This document shows, piece by piece, positions 1 to 11,110 of a stretch of DNA of 64,000 nt; within the stretch, counting starts at the first letter, position 1, and every line of letters begins with the position of its first letter. Source of the DNA: Holothuria scabra (lineage: Eukaryota > Echinodermata > Holothuroidea > Aspidochirotida > Holothuriidae); the NCBI GenBank assembly GCA_037179385.1, contig CM074179.1, positions 5,580,001-5,644,000 on the forward strand, in the 5' to 3' direction. The notes below the pieces were generated by a model. It worked only from the letters and a program-made list of their open reading frames with translations, had not been told where the DNA came from and ran no database searches. The position numbers and the translations under genes are program-made.

Positions 1-306
1 TAGAAGTCAAAGGTCATTTGAGGTCACCAGCGGTAAAATTGCCAAAACTTCGAAAATGGCTTGTTAACACAATATCTCCAGATAAGAGTAACGGATACTT
101 TTCATATTTGGTATATAGATTTGTCATGTTGAGAGAAAGAAGCCTATTGTTTTTGGTAGAGGTCAAAGGTCATTTGAGGTCCACCAGGGGTAAAATTGCA
201 AAAATTCTGTGCCTAAAATGTAAAGAAAAGTTTAACAAGCACTGTCAATTTGAAAGCAGGTTAGGTATTTGATAGCAAGGAATCACTAAGCCTTTTGGCT
301 TTCTGG
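1..306 (+). mobile_element. 3' part of a Helentron-like element, family A
   Basis: The stretch begins inside the AGGTCA-rich satellite unit (two copies of the roughly 145-bp unit are visible) and ends with GGCAAGGAATC, the hairpin AAGCC-TTTT-GGCTT and CTGG at 303-306, followed by T. This is the same terminus as the elements ending at 13748 and 23396. The 5' part lies outside the window. Confidence 0.6.
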
Positions 307-418
307 TTAAAAACAAACTTGCCTCCGAGCACAGTATAAATGTCTTGCTAGTTCCATCTGTAATTGTTTTTTTTTTCTAATTTCCCCATTTCTCCTTTAT
401 CTGACTTTTATATTGTAG

Positions 419-707
419 GGTCTATCAGTAGCTGTTCTTGGGCCAACCCTACGCAGCTTCAAGGATCAAGTGGGTGCTGCCAGCATGGAGAGTATGGCTG
501 TTGTATTTTCAGGGAGAGGATTAGGGTATCTTGGTGGAACAATTGCAGGTGGTGCTTTTTTTGATTGCTGGAATCCACAAGTCCTCATAGCTGCTGGTCT
601 TGGTTTGGCAGCATTTGGCATGGCAGTTGTTGCTTTCACAAAGCAATTACCAGTCCTAGTAGTGTTGATGTCAACTGTAGGGATTGCCATGGGTATACTT
701 GACACAG
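419..707 (+). CDS. MFS transporter exon (MFSD4/NaGLT1-like), helices 1-4
   Basis: Internal exon of 289 nt. The acceptor is TATTGTAG at 411-418 after a T-rich tract, and the donor GT is at 708-709 (CACAG|GTAAAT). It begins in phase 0 and ends in phase 1. The translation starts GLSVAVLGPTLRSF, the end of helix 1. Next come VVFSGRGLGYLGGTIAGGAF (helix 2 and the conserved glycine-rich motif), VLIAAGLGLAAFGMAVVAF (helix 3) and LPVLVVLMSTVGIAMGILDT (helix 4). The patterns LGPTL, GRGLGYLGG and G-x-x-D-T are characteristic of the MFSD4 / sodium-dependent glucose transporter 1 family of the major facilitator superfamily, plasma-membrane sugar or solute carriers. The upstream exon carrying the start codon is outside the window. 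The substrate cannot be told from this half. ATG codons inside (for example at 485) are not starts, because homology extends upstream of them. Confidence 0.85.
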
Positions 708-1081
708 GTAAATTAAATCAAAGAAAAGTATCATGTTTATCCTTTTCATGAATTGAAAGAATCTCATTCCTCTGATAGGGATGATTCTATGGGCCAGGGG
801 TGTGCAACATGCAGCCCATGGATCAAATGTTTACCACCCACCCCTTCTCTCTGGCCCCTAAAACTAAATAATTCACTTTAAAAACTTCTAATTTTATCTG
901 AGTTATTTACAGTGCACCCCAACTAAAAAAATTCAAAAATATAGTTAACAGCGAGGAAAATTAATTCTAACAGTTGGTTACACCTTGTCGAGAGGATAAT
1001 TGGTAGCTGAGTAAAGAAACCAACTCGTAATGAAATACAAACACTTCTTTGTAATTTTAACTTGAACTTAGGTACTTTATT
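708..1081 (+). other. Intron 1, first part
   Basis: Non-coding. At 795-808 there is CAGGGGTGTGCAAC, which resembles one terminus of a hAT transposon, but I found no matching inverted end nearby, so it is not called as an element. The rest shows no recognisable structure up to the MITE at 1082. Confidence 0.5.
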
Positions 1082-1331
1082 CAGGGTTGTCACCACGCTG
1101 GTCGGGACTAACCAGCACTGGACATTGCCGACCAGTACAACACCTAAAATGCAAGGCTTCCGACCAGCACAAAAATGATCTTTTATACTGAAAAATAATG
1201 AAATTGACATTAGCCTATAGCTGAAAAATTCAATGGGTCAAAAATGAGGTGGATCCCATGGGGGTAGGGTGAGGTACAAATATTGAGTCAGATGTTTAGC
1301 CGGCACTCAAATTGGGCTGGTGACAACCCTG
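1082..1331. mobile_element. hAT-type MITE with perfect 8-bp target duplication
   Basis: A 250-bp element bounded by 14-bp perfect terminal inverted repeats, CAGGGTTGTCACCA at 1082-1095 and its reverse complement at 1318-1331. It is flanked by the direct repeat ACTTTATT (1074-1081 and 1332-1339). An 8-bp duplication with a CAGGG terminus is diagnostic of the hAT superfamily. It carries no transposase and is therefore non-autonomous. Confidence 0.85.
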
Positions 1332-1339
1332 ACTTTATT

Positions 1340-3929
1340 ACTGACTGAAATATACATAAACAAAAACCTCTTTGCAACATGATTGACTTAAATTAATCCA
1401 TTACAAACTGAAAGTGCCTGATTTGATGGATATTAAAACTAAATCTAATATAGCATCTCTCTCTTGTTGCTTAAGACCCACAGTGTTCATGACTGGTCCC
1501 ATATCTCAATACTTGTGGCCCACCATGTATGGCCGGAAATTAAGTTAAACAAAAATAAATCCTGGGGAAAGACACAGGTCCAAAGTGTGTTCAGATTTCT
1601 TTCCCTCCTGTATCATACTTTTAAGCAGGCTTTTATAAAATTCATCCCAGCAAAACCCGTTTCTTTTAGTCAACCTAAGGCTTTCACATTTACCATCTTT
1701 CATATGGTTACAGTACCTTGCACTTTGCACTCCCAAGTGTTTCCCTATGCGATATTCCCATTTTCTTATTCAAATTTGTCCAGGTTTAAAAAAAAATTGC
1801 TCACAATACTTATAGGCTAGTCTGCTGCACTTAACCTTGTTCCATGACCCAGAATAGCTGATCCTCATTGGTCCTGTCATTACTCCCCATGGTTATTTTT
1901 GCCCTCAGCAGCCAGCACTATAGCCTTTCTGTACATGGAGGCTATGACCCATAGTAACCCTGCACTACTCAACAACAGGTTACTGTAATTCCAAGTGAGG
2001 TGCCACTCCCTTTCTACTGTACGACCTACGCTTGTTTCCAAATAAAGCAGAACAATTCCAACTGCATTGTGAGTTGCCCATCTGCCTCTCACTAATACCC
2101 TTAACAATTTCAAGCTCCTATTGGCCATTCAGTGATTCCCTGAAATTTGTTGACTGTGGATGCGAGCCTGATGAAAGAGTTCAAAAAACGTAAGATAGTG
2201 AACATGCCTGATTTGATGGCTATTAAAACTGGTTAAGATAAAGACATTTGCTAAGATGTGTCGGAAATCTTATTTTTGAGCTAGGTAGTGTAAACATGTG
2301 CTTTATTGAAGTTATTTTGATAGCTTTGTGACAAAGAAGAACATAAAGGGGCAAATTTAGGATATAATTGCAATTTGATGTAAATATCTTGAATTTTCAG
2401 GTTTTCGTCCTATACCCTTAACACTAACTGCCCCTATGGTTCAATTTTGGTTGTGCCCTTTAGGCTAGTGTCAGTCATCTGGATGGAAAAGTTCAAGTTA
2501 AAATTAATTCCAAGTATAGTTCAAATGCATATTTGGTTGTTTCTCTTTGGTGGCCTTTAACGACAGACAGGAAATACCATGGGCATAATCTACAACCCTC
2601 AGCTCACAAGAAGCTCCTAGCACAGAGTCCTGTTCAAGTACTAATAAGTGAAAATGTTTATGGGCATAAAAAAGAAAGCTAGCCTAGGAAGGAACTGAAT
2701 TTGAAGCTTTCTTATATGATCCTTTGCAGGCATAGGTGTAATGTAACTTTAAGCCCAGGCCTACATTAGGCCAACAATGAAATTGTTTAACTTTTAGTGT
2801 ATTTTGGCACCATCAGTTCAAGGACCAATTATCCACTTGCTCCCTTCCAGTAAAAAATAAGAAAAATTAGTAAATTTCCTTGAATATTTACCCTATGATT
2901 TGGATCTCAGGACCTTCAAATATTCAAAAATTTTCAAAGTGGAGTGGACTCCCCCTCCCCCACCCCTTAGACTCCTGTCCCAGGACTGCAGATCATAAAT
3001 TCTCAGGCCCTGGGTTCATACCCTGTTGGCATCCCTGATGTTCAGTTACATTATTTTGTGGATATTAATTAAAAGACATAAATATGGGATCCGACTGTTC
3101 CAATTAGTCGCCAGACAGCCTAAAAGACACGTCTTAATGTGAGCCAGGCAAAATGGAGAAGGAAGTTAATAGGAAGACTGAGGGCGTATGGCGCCCTCTG
3201 CTGGTAGGGTTCCCACGGTGTTATTAGTTTGCCAGACGGTAATATAGGTATAAATGGTATACATAGGGTGATAGGAGGTAGTTATTGTCCCTCACAGGCT
3301 CCCAAACCAGGCAGTTTTGTGAATTCTAAAGGTCCTGGATATATCACAGTCAAGGAACTTGTACAGTAAGTCATAGAAAAGTTATAGAATGTTGTCATGT
3401 TGAATACTGTGTACAAACCCTAGAAGTGAAGATAAGTTAGTAATTTCATGTAGTGTGGGTCTCATTGCTATTGCAATACAGTGTGTCATTGGTGCAATGT
3501 GTAATATTTTACATTAACTTTATACAGTTTGCACTTGAAAGAGCTGCCAATTTTCACTTGGTCCATTTTCATACCAACAACTTGGGCTGTTGTTTGGGGA
3601 GAATTAATTTGCTATGAGTATTGTTAGGAATTGAGCAAATAAATGGTCTTTACTCTTCCAAAAAAAATTGTCCTTTCCCCCTTTACATTTTTTTTTTTTA
3701 TTTTTTTTTGGGGGGGGGGGGAGGGAAACCATTTGGATTGTTGTTTGGGGACAATTGACTTGCTACAAGTAATGAACAGCTTGAACAGCTTTTGGGAATC
3801 CCACACCTTCACGCCAGCACTTGTACTGTACCACTATATAGGAATACTTCTTAGTGAGCTGAGTTCACAAAAATGTTACTTTTTCCAACATCGTGACTAA
3901 TTGTTGCTTTCTCTTTGTCTTTCTTCCAG
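1340..3929 (+). other. Remainder of intron 1
   Basis: AT-rich non-coding sequence with no convincing exon. Short open frames at 1464-1820 and 1880-2128 look like chance or decayed sequence without family resemblance. A T-run then a G-run (3688-3722) is low complexity. A CTCF-like motif at 3189-3208 is listed separately. The acceptor polypyrimidine tract TTTCTCTTTGTCTTTCTTCCAG ends at 3929. Confidence 0.5.
3189..3208 (-). promoter_or_regulatory. CTCF-like motif (tentative)
   Basis: Read on the minus strand, the sequence CCTACCAGCAGAGGGCGCCA matches the bilaterian CTCF core at most positions (CCASYAGRGGGCGC-like). It lies in a short GC-richer patch of intron 1 that may itself be an old repeat. 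A single motif occurrence is weak evidence. Confidence 0.25.
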
Positions 3930-4097
3930 GTGCCAATGTTGTTTGTATCAAAATGTGGGGCAAAAAATCCTCAGCTTTTCTGCAAATGCTTCATTTTGGG
4001 TTTGCATTAGGCGCTCTTCTAGCCCCACTCTTGGCCACTCCATTTCTCCGTAAAGACCTTGCCGTCAATCCAAATATATCATGTCTTGTTACAATGG
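3930..4097 (+). CDS. MFS transporter exon (MFSD4/NaGLT1-like), helix 5 and start of extracellular loop
   Basis: Internal exon of 168 nt. The acceptor is TTCTTCCAG at 3921-3929 and the donor GT at 4098-4099 (ACAATGG|GTAATT). It enters in phase 1, completing the Gly codon begun at 707, and leaves in phase 1. The translation runs GANVVCIKMWGKKSSAFLQM, then LHFGFALGALLAPLLATPFL (helix 5), then RKDLAVNPNISCLVTM. The pattern D-T-x-x-N-x-x-x-x-K-x-W-G-K followed by LHFxFxxGALxxPLxAxPFL is typical of MFSD4-family proteins. The residues after the helix face outside in that family, and NIS is a potential N-glycosylation site. Only 29 nt separate the donor from the Helentron-like element that starts at 4127. 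Translation through the donor meets a stop at 4166-4168, so the splice is required. Confidence 0.85.
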
Positions 4098-5836
4098 GTA
4101 ATTATACAGAATTTTCTCTACTTTTTGATTCCTTGCCGAAGGCAGGCAAGGAATCTATGGGATGGTGATGTTGTGTGTGTGTATGTGTGTGTATGTGTGC
4201 GTGTGTGTGTGAGCTTGTAAACGATACCTTGCCGGGTACAAGCAGCTCACGAGAGCTGAGGCCTCGCACGTCTTTCCTCGCTCACACGGAGCTCGTAACT
4301 GGCGTAGCTACCCGAAAATTCGGACACTGCAATGAGCTCTGTCACGTGATATGCAAGAGCCCGCCCTCGCTCGCGGCATTCACATGCCGCGTGACATAAA
4401 CGGCTAAAGGGGAATTCCGACCATTTCCTTACGGGGAACAGTTCTGTGTACCCCGTAAGGCATTGAATACGGGTATGCCCTGTTTGTGCGTGTGCGAATG
4501 TGATGCCCACTTATAAACACGATATCTCAAGAAGGGTAACTCCGAAGGATCTCAAACTTGGCATGTAGATTGCCCATATTGAGTAGAAGATCCCTACCTT
4601 TTTTGGTGGAGTTCAAAGGTCATTTGGGGTCACCAGGGGTCAAGTGATAAATACCTTGGAAATTGCTTGTAAACATGATATCTCCAGAAGGAAAAATGTG
4701 AGCGATCTCATACTTACCCTGCGGATTGCCCTATTGTTCTTGGTGGAGGTCAAAGGTCATTTGGGGTCGCCAGAGGTAAAAAGGTCAAAACCTTGTAAAC
4801 ACTGTGGGTAACTGTGAGGGCTCTTATACATAGCATGTGGATTGTCCATGTTAAGTAGATGATCCCTATTGTTTTTGGTGGAGGTCAAAGGTCATCTGAA
4901 GTCACCAGAGGTCAAAATATCAAAACTTTGTAAACAGTTTATCTCAAGAAGGGTAACTGTGAGGGATCTCATACTTAGCATGTGGATTGTCCATATTGAG
5001 TAGATGATCCCTTTGGTTTTTTACTGGAGGTTAAAGGTCATGTAGGGTCATCAGAGGTTAAACCTTGCACATACTTTATTCAAAAACGAGTAACTGTTAA
5101 GGTTAATATTCATTAGTGCACAGGGTTAAGAGTTTTGAATGGCATGGGTAATGTAAGATGCATAGGTAAGCTTTTGGAATCCACTTCATTATGTAAATGA
5201 TCAAGTTGGGTAATTTCAAAATATGTACTGAAAGAATCTCACTGTATTGAGAATGTCTAAAGTGCATAAAAGTGCATTCTGTACAGTATTTATGTTGGTT
5301 TTGGTTTGAAGTTTTGCCCTATAACATGTAGTGCCAGTATAAATACGCATAAGAGTGAGTGGGTAGAACAAAATCCATGCCCACAAAGCAGAGGAATTGT
5401 TCATTGGGGAACTTCATAAGTGTTAACTTTGAGCAGACCAAGTGCTCTGGAGGATGCCCAAAATTTCTTTTAGAGCATACAAACATTGTTTCTTCCATAA
5501 CCCTAAAGAAAAAATGAAGATGACATTAAATTTAGTATCAAAGATTGTTAAAAGTTACAGACAAACCTTGTGCCACTGTCCTCATAAGGACATGTAAGTG
5601 AGAGCTAGATAATTGAATACACCACGGGTTATTAGTTTTATAAAAAGAACTAAATAACTGATCATTTGGATCAAATACCCCTGAGCATGCTCTAACTGAG
5701 ATTGTCTAGTTGAATGAATCAAATTGTAACTGACCCACCAGTCTGTGGAAATTGCTGGTCACTGTTATCTTATCTAATTTATCACATTTGACTGCCACAG
5801 TGTCCTGAGGGGTTTTCTCATTGAATCATAAGGCTT

Positions 5837-7013
5837 GGTTTCATGTACCCCTCGATGGCTGGTGTTACCCCGTGTTTACAAATGGACAAAACCGCAGGTT
5901 AACACCGCGTTTTCCAGCGTGTGATCTCACGTACCCTGTGTTAGTTTGATTGGGTTGTGCTACCATAGTAACGAGGTCAAATATTTTGCGCGAAATTCGG
6001 CCAATGTTGATAAACAAGAAGCAAGAATCAGTCACTACTGAACATGCACACATTCAACCTGGAATTAAAGAAGCTTATTATGCTATACATTTTTATGTTT
6101 TGCTTTAATTCATTTGATGCACATTCGAAGAAATGAAATCAGCCCTCGAAGGAGAAAAAATGGGGAAATGGCAGCAAAACGGCTCCTACTTTGGAGGCGT
6201 CTCAGTTTGCGCACGAAAGAAATGCTAGACCAAGATCGCTATGGATTAAGCCACGTACATCAGCCGTGTTTGAAACAATGTTGACAAATTTTGATGATAA
6301 GGAGTGGAAGGAGAATTTTTGGGTTGATCGGGATACATTCACCTTTATTTGTGATCGATTACGACCAGCAATAGAGAAACAAGATACTGTAATGAGGAGG
6401 GCCGTAAGTGTTGAGAAAAGAGTATAGCTATAACACTTTGGAGATTTTTCCACGAACGCAGCGTTCAGAACAATTGGAAACATTTTGGCATAGCGAGAAA
6501 TACTGCATCATCACAAAAGAGTAGTGGTACTACAGCGTAGCGAGGCTACGCTACAAACGTTACAGAACTGTCAAAATATTTTACCACGGCAATCAGTCAA
6601 GTTCCTCTCTTTACTATGATGCTTTGGAAATCATGGCCAAGGAGTTCCGAAACAAGAAGGAATAATGATCACAATAAATGGTCACATTCACTTTGATACG
6701 AAGAATGAATTCTTTAGGAACGAATAGTTAGGCTACAGCTGAACCAACACAACGATACACCAACGAATTTCTCGCGCGTTTTACAAATGCTATACACTAT
6801 AGGCGATACACAAAGTGCAGAACAGCTTGGCTTGCTGGTCGTGAAACACTTGATATCTTGATTTATTACCACAAACACGGTGTTTAAAACCGCAGAACCC
6901 TGCGTTCGGATGTGGATCGAAATTTAAACACAGACCCCGAGTTAACCCGCATTCCCACGTTACTCGTGCGCGAGGTAACACTGTGTTACCTCAAGCGGAG
7001 GGTACGTGAGACC
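5837..7013 (+). mobile_element. Harbinger-like DNA transposon, degenerate
   Basis: Imperfect terminal inverted repeats: GGTTTCATGTACCC at 5837-5850 and GGGTACGTGAGACC (minus-strand reading GGTCTCACGTACCC) at 7000-7013. Inside is a broken transposase start (6191-6427). No clear 3-bp target duplication is visible (CTT against ATA), so the exact borders may be off by a few bases. It lies inside the family A Helentron-like element. Confidence 0.6.
6191..6520 (+). pseudogene. PIF/Harbinger transposase, N-terminal remnant
   Basis: The open frame at 6191-6427 reads ...FDDKEWKENFWVDRDTFTFI and CDRLRPAIEK, the aromatic/acidic lead and helical region seen at the start of PIF/Harbinger nucleases. A stop follows at 6425-6427. 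In a shifted frame immediately downstream, segments resembling ITLWR and NAAFRTIGNI continue the family pattern of the helix-turn-helix region, so a small indel has broken the gene. The catalytic DDE portion is not recognisable in the remaining 500 bp. It is a dead copy. Confidence 0.6.
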
Positions 7014-7931
7014 ATAGTAATACAGCTCAATGGATTTAACCATTTCCTACCTGTCTAGAGAAAGTGTCTGACGCTTATTTAGCCCTCTCAGTAAGGCTTG
7101 TTTTTCAGAAAGTACTGAAGTTCATGTAATCAAAACAAGCATAGTAGTATGTACTGTGTATCAAACAAAGGACACTTGACTTGTATGTTGTTATGTGGTG
7201 TTCCTACAAGCAGACAATTTAAGGCAAATTACAAATCTTGTTAATTTCTGGATTAATAGGGTTCCCATTTTTGTTAATTTTCAAGGACATCATAGCCTTT
7301 GGGAAGCGCATTACACCAAAAAACAAATACAAAAGGACCACCACTAATAGCCAAGGTTACACCTTTCTGTTGAGATGTCTCTACTATATGTTCCAATTCA
7401 TGGATGACTGTTAGGATTAGGGCTTGTTTCAACACTAACCTCAATGCAGTCAACTTTTTGGATCATAGAGACATCAATATATAGAGAGCCATCCTCAGTA
7501 CCCGAAATTTTGATTTAAAAGAGCTTGTTTCAAAAATATCTCTTTAACAAGTTAATAGACAACATGGTTTACCAGCATCATAACTGCATGGGGGATTTCT
7601 CTTGTTTGTAGAGGTCAAAGGTTGGGGTCACAAAAGGGCAAAACCTTGTAGACATGACGTTTTTATGTGGTTATTGAACTGTGGAGGGATCTCATACTCA
7701 GTTTGTGAATTGCTCATATTAAGCATGTTGATGGTCTTTTTAGGTAGTTGCTCCCTATTGTTTTAAGTGAGGGGGGAAAGGTCATTTTGGGTCACATGAT
7801 CTCAAAAGGTTTTGACCTTAATAGTATACCTCAGTATTTGTGAGGGATCTCATGCTTGTCATGGGGGCATCCATGTTCATTATTACAATATATCATGTGG
7901 CAAGGAATCACTAAGCCTTTTGGCTTTGTAG

Positions 7932-8379
7932 TTCTACCAAAGAAAACCTGTACTTGCGCTTCCTCTGAATAAAATGAAAGGAGGAACTATTGTGGCAGTG
8001 TGGTCACGTGGATTCTTTTTAAATATCCATTTCTCTTAAAGGCCTAATCATCTCACCCCAAACTACAATTTTGTAGTGGTCCACAAAAGTTCTCAGTTGG
8101 CACCGCTCTTTGATTGGCATAAAGTTCAAAAATGCAGACTAGTGTAACTCATATTGCACAACATGTCCTGTACTGGGAATCTTTTAATAACACATGGTGG
8201 TCTTTTAGTACTCTACCTGAAGCAATGAACTGAGTTTGAGAGTACATTAAAGACCTTATCCTCTCACCTCAAAACAGTTCCAAATCTCCTAATTTATTTA
8301 TAATGGGCCTCCCATGATGCTCCACATAAGCATTGCTAGTATGAACCAAAAAGTCAGAAGTTTAGGAATAAAACTCCAG
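7932..8379 (+). other. Intron 2, unassigned stretch
   Basis: AT-rich non-coding sequence between the Helentron-like end and the tandem repeats at 8390. I see no exon, inverted termini or repeat structure here. Confidence 0.4.
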
Positions 8380-8389
8380 CATATCCATT

Positions 8390-8830
8390 GTTTTTTTGTT
8401 TTCAAGGTTGTGAATTAGCTAAAAATCCATCTATAGGTGTTGTTCCCGAAGTTATGAATGAGCTAAAACTCCAGCTATGAATCCATTGTTTCTAAGGTTT
8501 TGAATAAGCTAAATCTCCAACTGATCGTTTCCAAGGTCATGAATGAGCTAAATCTCCAACTAAAAATCCATTGTTTCCAAGGTTGTGAATAAGCTAAAAC
8601 TCCGTCTATAGATGTTGTTTCCAAAGTTATGAATAAGCTAAAACTCCAACTAAAAATCCATTGTTTCCAAGGTTATAAATAAGCTAATTAACTCCAACTA
8701 TAAATCCACTGTTTCCAGCTTTATGAGTAAGCTTAAACTCCAAATCAACAAATCCTTTCTTTAAAATTTTTCGAACAAGTTACAACTCCAACAAATCCAT
8801 CGTCTCAAAGGTTATGGAAAAACTGTTGGA
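8390..8830 (+). repeat. Degenerate minisatellite, unit about 55-60 bp
   Basis: About seven or eight diverged copies of a unit built on the phrases CCATTGTTTCCAAGGTT, GTGAATAAGCTAAA and ACTCCAACTA follow one another. A further echo (AACAAATCCATCGTCTC) lies at about 8985-9020. Copies differ in length and sequence, so the array is old. No coding potential. Confidence 0.7.
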
Positions 8831-9111
8831 TACTTTTTGATTGATTATATGGAAAAGAGTTTTACAAGGCTTTTTATTATTTATAATATATCCTCTGTCT
8901 TGTTCCTTCATCTTTGGCCTCAGTTGAATGCAGCCTACAACCCTTCCCTCAATTGAAATATTCCATCTCTTTCAGGAGACTACTCCAACAAATCCATCGT
9001 CTCTGAGGGTGTGAATGAATTGTTTGATACTTCTTGAGTTTGGTATGATATCGATGAAACCAACTTTGATAAATAATTGAATAATTATATTGTCATCCTC
9101 TTTAACCATAG

Positions 9112-9228
9112 AACAGGAGCTACTTGTTTGTCAAACAAAGACCTGTCAGAATGGTGGAAAATGTAGCATTGAAGATGGGAAAGAGATATGTACCTGTGTT
9201 GAAGGCTATAAAGGAGATCATTGTGAAG
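9112..9228 (+). CDS. EGF-like exon 1
   Basis: Phase 1-1 exon of 117 nt. The acceptor is TTAACCATAG ending at 9111 and the donor is GAAG|GTAAAT at 9229. The translation contains CQTKTCQNGGKC, then CTCVEGYKGDHC, giving the six cysteines of an EGF-like module that form three disulfides in extracellular proteins. The first codon, split with the previous exon, is Glu if the preceding exon is 3930-4097. No calcium-binding D-x-D/N-E signature is present. Its 3' end and donor are tandemly repeated downstream (9229-10850). Confidence 0.85.
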
Positions 9229-10850
9229 GTAAATATAAATGAATCACTAGCGCTGAAGGCTTTAAAGGAGATTTGTGTGAAGTTAAATATAAATGTATCA
9301 CTAGTGCTGAAAGCTATAAATTAGGGGTTGGACAAATGCGCGATTTTGCGGAGCTTAAAATGCACCGCCATTTGTGGAAAAACGCAAAAAACGCAATTGT
9401 AATTGCCAAAAAACGTAGTCACAAAATCTTGCCGCTGAACCCATTATTTCCTTAAGTAACGATACTAGTTTATTCATAGTTTCAATGCCGGTACAAAAGT
9501 CCCATTGGGATATATTTTTGGAATGTTTTCACACACAGTTAAAAAAGTATTCCTCACAACTCTTGTGTCAAAAGATGCGAATATAGCTACGTTAAATCTG
9601 CATATCAAACTTTATGGAGTTTACGCCTACCTATTCCTTTGCTTTGAAAATGCGGAAGTTTATCGTGATATGGAAAACGAAAATAATAATGGAAGTCGGG
9701 CCTTGAATATGTACGTAGCCTTGCATGCCTGTACTTCCCTACCTGGATACTGTCTGTGTGGCTGATAGTTTTGCTTAGACCAAGTTGCAGTGTGCGAGTC
9801 ATCCAGCATTTGTCTTACACCCTCCCAGCAAAGCCTCACACCCTCCCTTATAATTACGCAGCATCTACTTTAGCATACTGTCTGTTTGTTTATTCACCAG
9901 CAGCTCCCTGTATTGACACATATGAATGTGCATACAGAGGCATGATCAGTGCAGTTAAGCTTTATTTGAAGGCTCAAATAAATAATAGCCGTACACACTG
10001 AATGCTGGCGAACATGTAAATCATTGAAACGAAGTAATATTGGGGATTCCAAATACTGTACAGTTAACTCAATGGAGAAGTCCCATCGACTTCACAGGAA
10101 CAGCCCATTGGTAATATTTTCATTACTTAACTTTATGAGAATCATTTCAAAATGAACGGAAACAGTTATCTTTCCAAATTTACAAAGCAAATACGAAGAC
10201 AACATAGAAATGTGATCATAAAAACCTCAATCTATTTTATCGGTTGTAACACGCACTGCGATATTCTCTGCTGCTTTCTCTGTACCTTGGAAGCTCTCTG
10301 AAACTAGCGCTAGGTGGGCTAGCGGATATGTAAACTGATAATGATAGGCTTAGTGGAGATTGTGATAAGAACTGGTAAGTCGTCATATGCATGCCAGATG
10401 TGTACGTGTGTTGCATACAGCCTACATGCAAGGTGGTTACCTTCATATATATTTCTTAAATACATGCACAGTCATAGTTTGGTTGGACTTTCTACAATGT
10501 GGCCTTCAATATTTTCCTTTTTTGGCAAATATGGGGTGAAAAAATTGATTCTTTGGTAAATTTCACAAAAACGCAATATAATCCAAAAAACGCAATTGTG
10601 CCGCAAAAAACGCATCACGCATTTGTCCAATCCCTACTATAAAGGAGAGTTTTGTGAAGGTATATATGAATGTATTACTAGTGCTAAAGGCTTTCAAGGA
10701 GACTTTTGTGAAGGTAAATACAAATGTATTACTAGTGCTGAAAGCTATGAAGGAGATCTTTGTGAAGGCAAATATTAATGTATCCCAAGTGCTGAAGGCT
10801 ATAAAGGATATCTTTGTGAAGGTAAATATAAATGTATCACTGATGGTTTA
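9229..10850 (+). repeat. 54-bp tandem repeat of the EGF exon tail and splice donor, split by a hAT element
   Basis: Directly after EGF exon 1 the last 28 nt of the exon plus 26 nt of intron are repeated about six times as a 54-bp (18-codon) unit, at 9229-9321 and 10637-10850. Units read in the EGF frame as KCITSAEGYKGDLCEGKY-like peptides. Each unit re-creates the GAAG|GTAAAT donor or a mutated version (GAAG|TTAAAT, GAAG|GCAAAT). The first unit has an in-frame TGA 12 nt past the true donor, so extension of exon 1 would terminate. The hAT element at 9322-10636 interrupts the array. Confidence 0.8.
9322..10636. mobile_element. Non-autonomous hAT element with 8-bp target duplication
   Basis: 1,315 bp bounded by TAGGGGTTGGACAAATGCG at 9322-9340 and the inverted TAGGGATTGGACAAATGCG at 10618-10636. 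The flanking direct repeats are CTATAAAT (9314-9321) and CTATAAAG (10637-10644), 7 of 8 identical. The size of the duplication and the TAGGG terminus indicate hAT. Internal open frames (for example 9505-9765) do not resemble a transposase, and there is no zinc-finger or dimerisation motif, so it depends on a partner in trans. Confidence 0.8.
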
Positions 10851-11032
10851 GTTAGATGAGATTTTAATGGAGTATTGTGTGTGTGTGTGCATTGATCCAT
10901 AATACCACTTAGGAAATGTCCAGTAAAAAGCAAAATAGAGGCATTGTGATTGCATTCTTATATGAAACTGAACATGAAAGCAACAATGGCCTTTTGGGAT
11001 TGGTCTTTTTCTGCTTGGGTACTTCAGTTTTT

Positions 11033-11073
11033 GATTGCTTGCCGAAGGCAGGCAAGGAATGTATGTGATGGTG

Positions 11074-11110
<37 letters not shown>

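Larger units (their letters stand above)
4127..7931 (+). mobile_element. Helentron-like element, family A (with nested Harbinger-like insertion)
   Basis: The 5' end is T|GATTCCTTGCC at 4127-4137, followed by GGCAAGGAAT, which makes a fold-back. Next come a GT microsatellite (about 4173-4211), a GC-richer segment shared with the element at 11033, several satellite units rich in AGGTCA (4505-5100), and a unique interior shared with 40000-40330. The 3' end has GGCAAGGAATC and the hairpin AAGCC-TTTT-GGCTT at about 7902-7926. The terminal CTGG has been replaced by GTAG, so the exact 3' border is uncertain. The element at 5837-7013 is nested inside it. Confidence 0.6.

Noticed and set aside
364..564. 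Open frame beginning in the acceptor tract of the first transporter exon
   Set aside because: Different frame from the MFS homology and starts inside the intron.
795..808. hAT terminus CAGGGGTGTGCAAC
   Set aside because: No matching inverted end or 8-bp duplication could be found within a plausible distance.
9124..9324. Open frame in the +1 frame over EGF exon 1
   Set aside because: Shadow of the EGF exon and its 54-bp repeats; it lacks the cysteine pattern that the phase-1 frame shows.
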